A stretch of 64,000 bases of DNA from Eisenbergiella tayi (lineage in GTDB: Bacteria; Bacillota; Clostridia; Lachnospirales; Lachnospiraceae). Made by a program: the position numbers and the translations under genes. Positions within the stretch are counted from its first letter, which is position 1. Each line of letters begins with the position of its first letter. The stretch covers positions 1-64,000 of the forward strand of contig NZ_MPDJ01000015.1 in NCBI RefSeq assembly GCF_001881565.1, written 5' to 3'. Positions 60,490 to 64,000 of this stretch are shown piece by piece. The notes beneath the pieces were generated by a model that was given only the letters and a program-made list of their open reading frames with translations, was not told the origin of the DNA and ran no database searches.

Positions 60490-61140
60490 CTATTTCTGCA
60501 GAGGATTTATTTTCTTTTTCGTTTCTTCTCTCCCCTTTTTGGTAAACATTGCTTTTCTGGCATTGTTCATGAACTCTCCGTAGCTTTCTCCGTTAGATTT
60601 GACAATAACAGCCTGAAGCCCGAATAAAGGCACCAGCAGGAAAATTGCCGCCCACAGCCAGTAAATCCCTTTCACATAGCCATTAGCAAATAAATAGTAA
60701 TAACCATACACTGCAACCGGAAATTGTACACAAACCGCCGTTATCAGCCCTGGTGAATAAAACCTTTCCGGATTCACCCGTGCAGCCGCCAAATGTGCAA
60801 ATATTTCTATACATCCAATAAATAAAGTTGCCATTACCGGCCATATATATCCCCCAATAACTGCCGGGATAACCGTCGCATATAAAGTAAACATCAACAG
60901 GCCGAATTTGGCAATGCCAATATTCCTGATTTCTATTCCTGTCATCGCAAGAACTAATTCTACAAAGCCCCCGGGAAACTTCAATTCTTCTATTTCATGA
61001 ACGGCAAGAGCCACAATATAGATAATTGGCAGTTTTATAACCATATCCATATCTTTCCACCCAATTATAAGCCATATTATTGCTCCTGCTCCCAGTAATG
61101 AGGTAAGCCAAAAGCTATATTTTTTCATGAAATTTTCCAT
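60490..61140 (-). CDS. HXXEE-domain membrane protein
   Basis: 216 residues, about six spans. The VALAVHEIEELKFPGGFVEL segment gives the HxxEE motif that names the family, and AHLAAARVNPERFYSPGLIT a second conserved stretch. Histidine and glutamates suggest a metal site inside the membrane; the function is unknown. ATG 61140 is used (GGAG upstream); an ATG at 61167 is possible. Confidence 0.78.
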   Translation of the reverse strand: MENFMKKYSFWLTSLLGAGAIIWLIIGWKDMDMVIKLPIIYIVALAVHEIEELKFPGGFVELVLAMTGIEIRNIGIAKFGLLMFTLYATVIPAVIGGYIWPVMATLFIGCIEIFAHLAAARVNPERFYSPGLITAVCVQFPVAVYGYYYLFANGYVKGIYWLWAAIFLLVPLFGLQAVIVKSNGESYGEFMNNARKAMFTKKGREETKKKINPLQK

Positions 61141-61285
61141 TTTGTTTTTCTCCGTCCCAACTGTCATTTATCGCAGTCAAATATATTATCCAGAATGTTA
61201 TTTAATTATAGAATGAATGGATTCATCCATCAACCAACAACATTTTTCTATTTGTCGGATCCCTAATACGAAGAAAGACTCTTAC

Positions 61286-62389
61286 CTATTTTAATGAGAA
61301 CACCATCCTCACCGGATCATGGTCCGAAAACTGGTAACCGGTATGGATGTTTTCATATTCCTTCATTATAATATTATCCGATATAATAAACCCATCCAGC
61401 GTCACCGTATAAGTAACCCCTTCCTCATAAGGCATATCCGCATTGCGGGCGCTGTCCGGCATGGAGGCTCTTTCCTCTTCCCCAAGCAGATCAATACTGA
61501 ACGAGAAACCTTCCGGCAGTCTTTCTCTGGGAAAAGGATACGCCCAGGATTCCCTATCCTCCGAAACAACACCCAAAGCCTTCAAATCGTGATTGAAATC
61601 TCCTCCGCAGATCACATAATTCCCCTTTTCATACTCTGCCTGCATGTCTCCGCACAGCTTGCTGATCTGCGCCTCCCGGATGGCATCGCTGTTTCCGTAT
61701 GCGGACATATGCTGGGCGAAAATCACCAGCTCTTTTCCGTTTTCCACCGGTATCCGGCTGATGGAATAGCATCTGTCCAGATCCAGGAACTTACTGAAGG
61801 AAGTAGAAATAGGAAAGCTTTTCCTCACACCGGAGGTAACAGGATATTTCGAATAAAGAGCGATTCCTGCCAGACTCTTCCCATGAGGCTCCCAGGGCGG
61901 CACCATCAGAAACGCCGAATCATAGTTAATGGCAAAGTCCGAATAATAGCTGCCGAAAAAGCCGTCCAGCAATTCATACTGGTTCACATGATAGCTCCTT
62001 GTAGAATCCAAATCCACTTCCTCGAAAATCATAAAATCCGGATCATATCCTGCCGCCAGCCCTCCCGCTCCGGAAACCGTTTCCAGCACGCTCTCCCTGC
62101 TTTTCGCCACAGAGGACTTCCCGCCATCCATGAAAAAGCTGTAGTCGGGCGTATAAGCGCCGAAGCCTATATTATAAGTCATGATTTCATAATCCGTCCC
62201 GGCAGAAACCTCTGCCCCGCCTTCTCCGCCTTCTGTCGGCTGCCGTATTTCTAACGCCAGATCATCAGGCAGTCTGTGGTAACTGATCATCACATAAAGC
62301 ACATACCCTATGACTGCCAGGAGCAGGACAGCCACTATCCCCAGCACCACCCGCAGCCATATCCGTTTCTTTTTTTTACTCTTCGCCAT
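61286..62389 (-). CDS. Membrane-anchored endonuclease/exonuclease/phosphatase family protein
   Basis: 367 residues. A Lys/Arg-rich start and one membrane span (about 12-34) anchor the protein with the catalytic domain outside. The EEP fold shows MTYNIGFG, FMIFEEVDLDS (metal Glu), CGGDFNHD and SDHDPVRM. Members cleave phosphodiesters, such as nucleic acids, sphingomyelin-type lipids or inositol phosphates. ATG 62389 follows GGAGG; the frame is open to 62491 without a better start. Confidence 0.85.
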   Translation of the reverse strand: MAKSKKKKRIWLRVVLGIVAVLLLAVIGYVLYVMISYHRLPDDLALEIRQPTEGGEGGAEVSAGTDYEIMTYNIGFGAYTPDYSFFMDGGKSSVAKSRESVLETVSGAGGLAAGYDPDFMIFEEVDLDSTRSYHVNQYELLDGFFGSYYSDFAINYDSAFLMVPPWEPHGKSLAGIALYSKYPVTSGVRKSFPISTSFSKFLDLDRCYSISRIPVENGKELVIFAQHMSAYGNSDAIREAQISKLCGDMQAEYEKGNYVICGGDFNHDLKALGVVSEDRESWAYPFPRERLPEGFSFSIDLLGEEERASMPDSARNADMPYEEGVTYTVTLDGFIISDNIIMKEYENIHTGYQFSDHDPVRMVFSLK

Positions 62390-62500
62390 ATTCGTTTCCT
62401 CCCGCAATATGTCTTTACCTTTATAATACTCTAACCGGTAAAAAAACACAATCTCGCATAATGTCTGTGCTTTTATCCTGTTTACCAGCAAGTTTCGCTA

Positions 62501-62529
62501 TTGCGGATCGAATCCAAATATTATATGAT
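62501..62529 (+). promoter_or_regulatory. Promoter of the malic enzyme gene
   Basis: TTGCGG (62501-62506), 17-bp spacer, TATGAT (62524-62529), about 60 bp before the start codon. Confidence 0.6.
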
Positions 62530-62592
62530 ATTTCTATGGCTGTCCTGAATATCACAGAATCCAGCCACAAAAAAAGGCGGAGGAATAAATTT

Positions 62593-63747
62593 ATGAATAC
62601 AAACGAAAAAGCACTGGAATTACATAAAGAGTGGAACGGCAAATTAGAAACCGTTTCCAAAACACCTGTAAAATCAAGGGAAGACCTTTCACTTGCCTAT
62701 ACTCCGGGCGTGGCAGAGCCGTGCAAGGTCATTGCCGGGGATAAAGAAGCTGCTTATACCTATACCATAAAGGCCAATACCATTGCGGTGGTTTCCGACG
62801 GTTCCGCGGTTCTTGGCCTGGGTAATATCGGCCCCTATGCGGCCATGCCTGTTATGGAAGGGAAAGCGGTACTTTTCAAGGAATTCGGAGGGGTAAACGC
62901 GGTTCCCATCTGCCTGGATACCCAGGATACGGAAGAAATCATCAAGGCGGTCACCTGGATGGCTCCCGGCTTCGGCGGTATCAACCTGGAGGATATCAGC
63001 GCTCCCCGCTGCTTTGAAATTGAAGAACGCCTGAAGGAAACTCTGGATATCCCTGTTTTCCATGACGATCAGCATGGAACGGCCATCGTAGTCCTTGCCG
63101 GGGTTATCAATGCCCTGAAGGTAACCGGCAAGAAAAAGGAAGACTGCCGTGTCGTTGTGAACGGCGCGGGAAGCGCGGGAGTAGCTATCACCAAACTGCT
63201 TCTGAATTATGGTTTTCCTCATATTATTATGTGTGACAAATCCGGCATTCTTTCCAAGAACAGTTCTGATCTGAACTGGATGCAGGAAAAAATGATGGAG
63301 GTAACCAATCTGGAAGGAAAAACCGGCTCCCTTGCCGATGCCATGAAGGGCGCCGATATCTTTGTAGGAGTATCCGCTCCCGGAATTGTATCTGCGGAAA
63401 TGGTTTCTTCCATGAATAAGGACGCCATTCTTTTTGCCATGGCCAATCCGGTACCTGAAATCATGCCCGACATCGCCAAAGCTGCCGGAGCAAAAGTAGT
63501 AGGTACCGGCCGCAGTGATTTCCCCAATCAGGTGAATAACGTTGTCGCTTTCCCTGGTATCTTCAAAGGAGCGCTGGAAGGCCGCGCAACCCAGATTACG
63601 GAAGAAATGAAACTGGCCGCTGCCCTGGCTATCGCTTCACTGGTGCCGGACGAAGAATTAAATGAAGACAACATCATGCCGGAGGCCTTCAATCCCAAGG
63701 TTGCGGAAGTGGTGGCTCAGGCCGTAAAATCCCATATTGCCCGCTGA
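62593..63747 (+). CDS. Malic enzyme (short prokaryotic form)
   Basis: 384 residues. Oxidative decarboxylation of malate to pyruvate with NAD(P). Typical blocks are LSLAYTPGVAEPCK, VAVVSDGSAVLGLGNIGP-like NAD/malate site, VFHDDQHGTAIV with the metal ligands, and the Rossmann motif VVNGAGSAGVAITKLLL. The size matches single-domain bacterial malic enzymes without a phosphotransacetylase extension. GGAGG stands before ATG 62593; the frame open from 62461 includes the promoter and is not used. Confidence 0.93.
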   Translation: MNTNEKALELHKEWNGKLETVSKTPVKSREDLSLAYTPGVAEPCKVIAGDKEAAYTYTIKANTIAVVSDGSAVLGLGNIGPYAAMPVMEGKAVLFKEFGGVNAVPICLDTQDTEEIIKAVTWMAPGFGGINLEDISAPRCFEIEERLKETLDIPVFHDDQHGTAIVVLAGVINALKVTGKKKEDCRVVVNGAGSAGVAITKLLLNYGFPHIIMCDKSGILSKNSSDLNWMQEKMMEVTNLEGKTGSLADAMKGADIFVGVSAPGIVSAEMVSSMNKDAILFAMANPVPEIMPDIAKAAGAKVVGTGRSDFPNQVNNVVAFPGIFKGALEGRATQITEEMKLAAALAIASLVPDEELNEDNIMPEAFNPKVAEVVAQAVKSHIAR

Positions 63748-63751
63748 GCCC

Positions 63752-64000
63752 ATGGATTATCATGGCAAGCCCTATTATTCCCTTGATGCCTGGTGTAAAA
63801 ATACCTATGGGGAAAAATTATATAAAATTGCATTAGACGCGGGCCTTACCTGCCCCAACAGAGATGGTACCCTGGACAGCAGAGGCTGTATCTTCTGCAG
63901 CGCGGGCGGAAGCGGGGAATTTGCCGCAGGGAGACTGCCCGGAGCTGAGCCGGTGGATGGCCCGTTTTCCATCCGGGAACAGCTGGAAGCCGGAAAAAAG
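63752..64000 (+). CDS. TIGR01212-family radical SAM protein, partial
   Basis: First 83 codons; the gene runs off the window. The stretch YGEKLYKIALDAGLTCPNRD, then GCIFCSAGGSGEF, is the start of the TIGR01212/YhcC radical SAM family, whose first cysteines bind the 4Fe-4S cluster. It starts 4 bp behind the malic enzyme stop without an evident ribosome-binding site, so translation is probably coupled. The substrate of the family is not well defined. Confidence 0.85.
   Translation, partial: MDYHGKPYYSLDAWCKNTYGEKLYKIALDAGLTCPNRDGTLDSRGCIFCSAGGSGEFAAGRLPGAEPVDGPFSIREQLEAGKK

Noticed and set aside
61319-62254. 311-codon + strand frame opposite the EEP-family gene
   Set aside because: Shadow frame; the minus-strand protein has clear catalytic motifs.

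Overview
The window looks like chromosome from a Gram-positive gut anaerobe, most likely a Lachnospiraceae-type Clostridia. This rests on family recognition only: the rho, rpmE, DUF1385, prmC, prfA gene order, strong AGGAGG ribosome-binding sites, AgrC/LytTR-style signalling, a LIV-type transporter followed by a cytidylate kinase-like gene, and PD-(D/E)XK (Rpn) transposase-family nucleases. I see no rRNA or tRNA genes, no CRISPR array and no complete insertion sequence.

Layout. 1-480 is a GC-rich region dominated by a nearly 300-bp nested inverted repeat. 481-6866 holds two signal-transduction modules on the + strand: an OmpR/histidine kinase pair followed by a conserved hypothetical and a PepSY lipoprotein with a likely response-regulator site in front of it, then a LytTR/GHKL pair with a coiled-coil protein. 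6979-11429 is a five-gene minus-strand operon (dTDP-rhamnose reductase-like SDR, dicarboxylate/amino-acid symporter, arginase-family protein, cytidine deaminase, zinc alcohol dehydrogenase) behind a consensus promoter with a 23-bp perfect palindrome just downstream of the -10. 11975-17498 is livKHMGF plus the kinase-like gene.

17078-21287 is a recent tandem duplication of about 1.9 kb (kinase 3' part, terminator, Rpn nuclease, GNAT start). A 356-bp AT-rich segment between the copies makes one GNAT gene chimeric, and a 41-bp element with an 8-bp target duplication lies in the second copy. 21819-24904 is an AT-richer stretch with a sugar isomerase, an HD-domain gene that has lost its catalytic middle, an XRE regulator and an ACT protein.

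25007-33263 and 39483-54565 are long runs of small minus-strand accessory genes: many GNAT acetyltransferases, an aminoglycoside 6-adenylyltransferase homolog, methyltransferases, Nudix, MazG-like, KptA, a divergent Sir2, HIT, DinB, metallo-beta-lactamase fold and small unknowns, often with overlapping or abutting ends. Between them lie + strand genes (AlkZ-like glycosylase, XRE-TPR regulator with an ABC exporter, TIM-barrel protein) and a relic patch with DUF4143-ATPase and RhuM fragments. 54759-60075 is the translation/transcription-termination housekeeping block. The end carries an HXXEE membrane protein, an endonuclease/exonuclease/phosphatase protein, malic enzyme and the start of a TIGR01212 radical-SAM gene cut by the window edge.

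All product names come from reading motifs by eye; no database search was possible.
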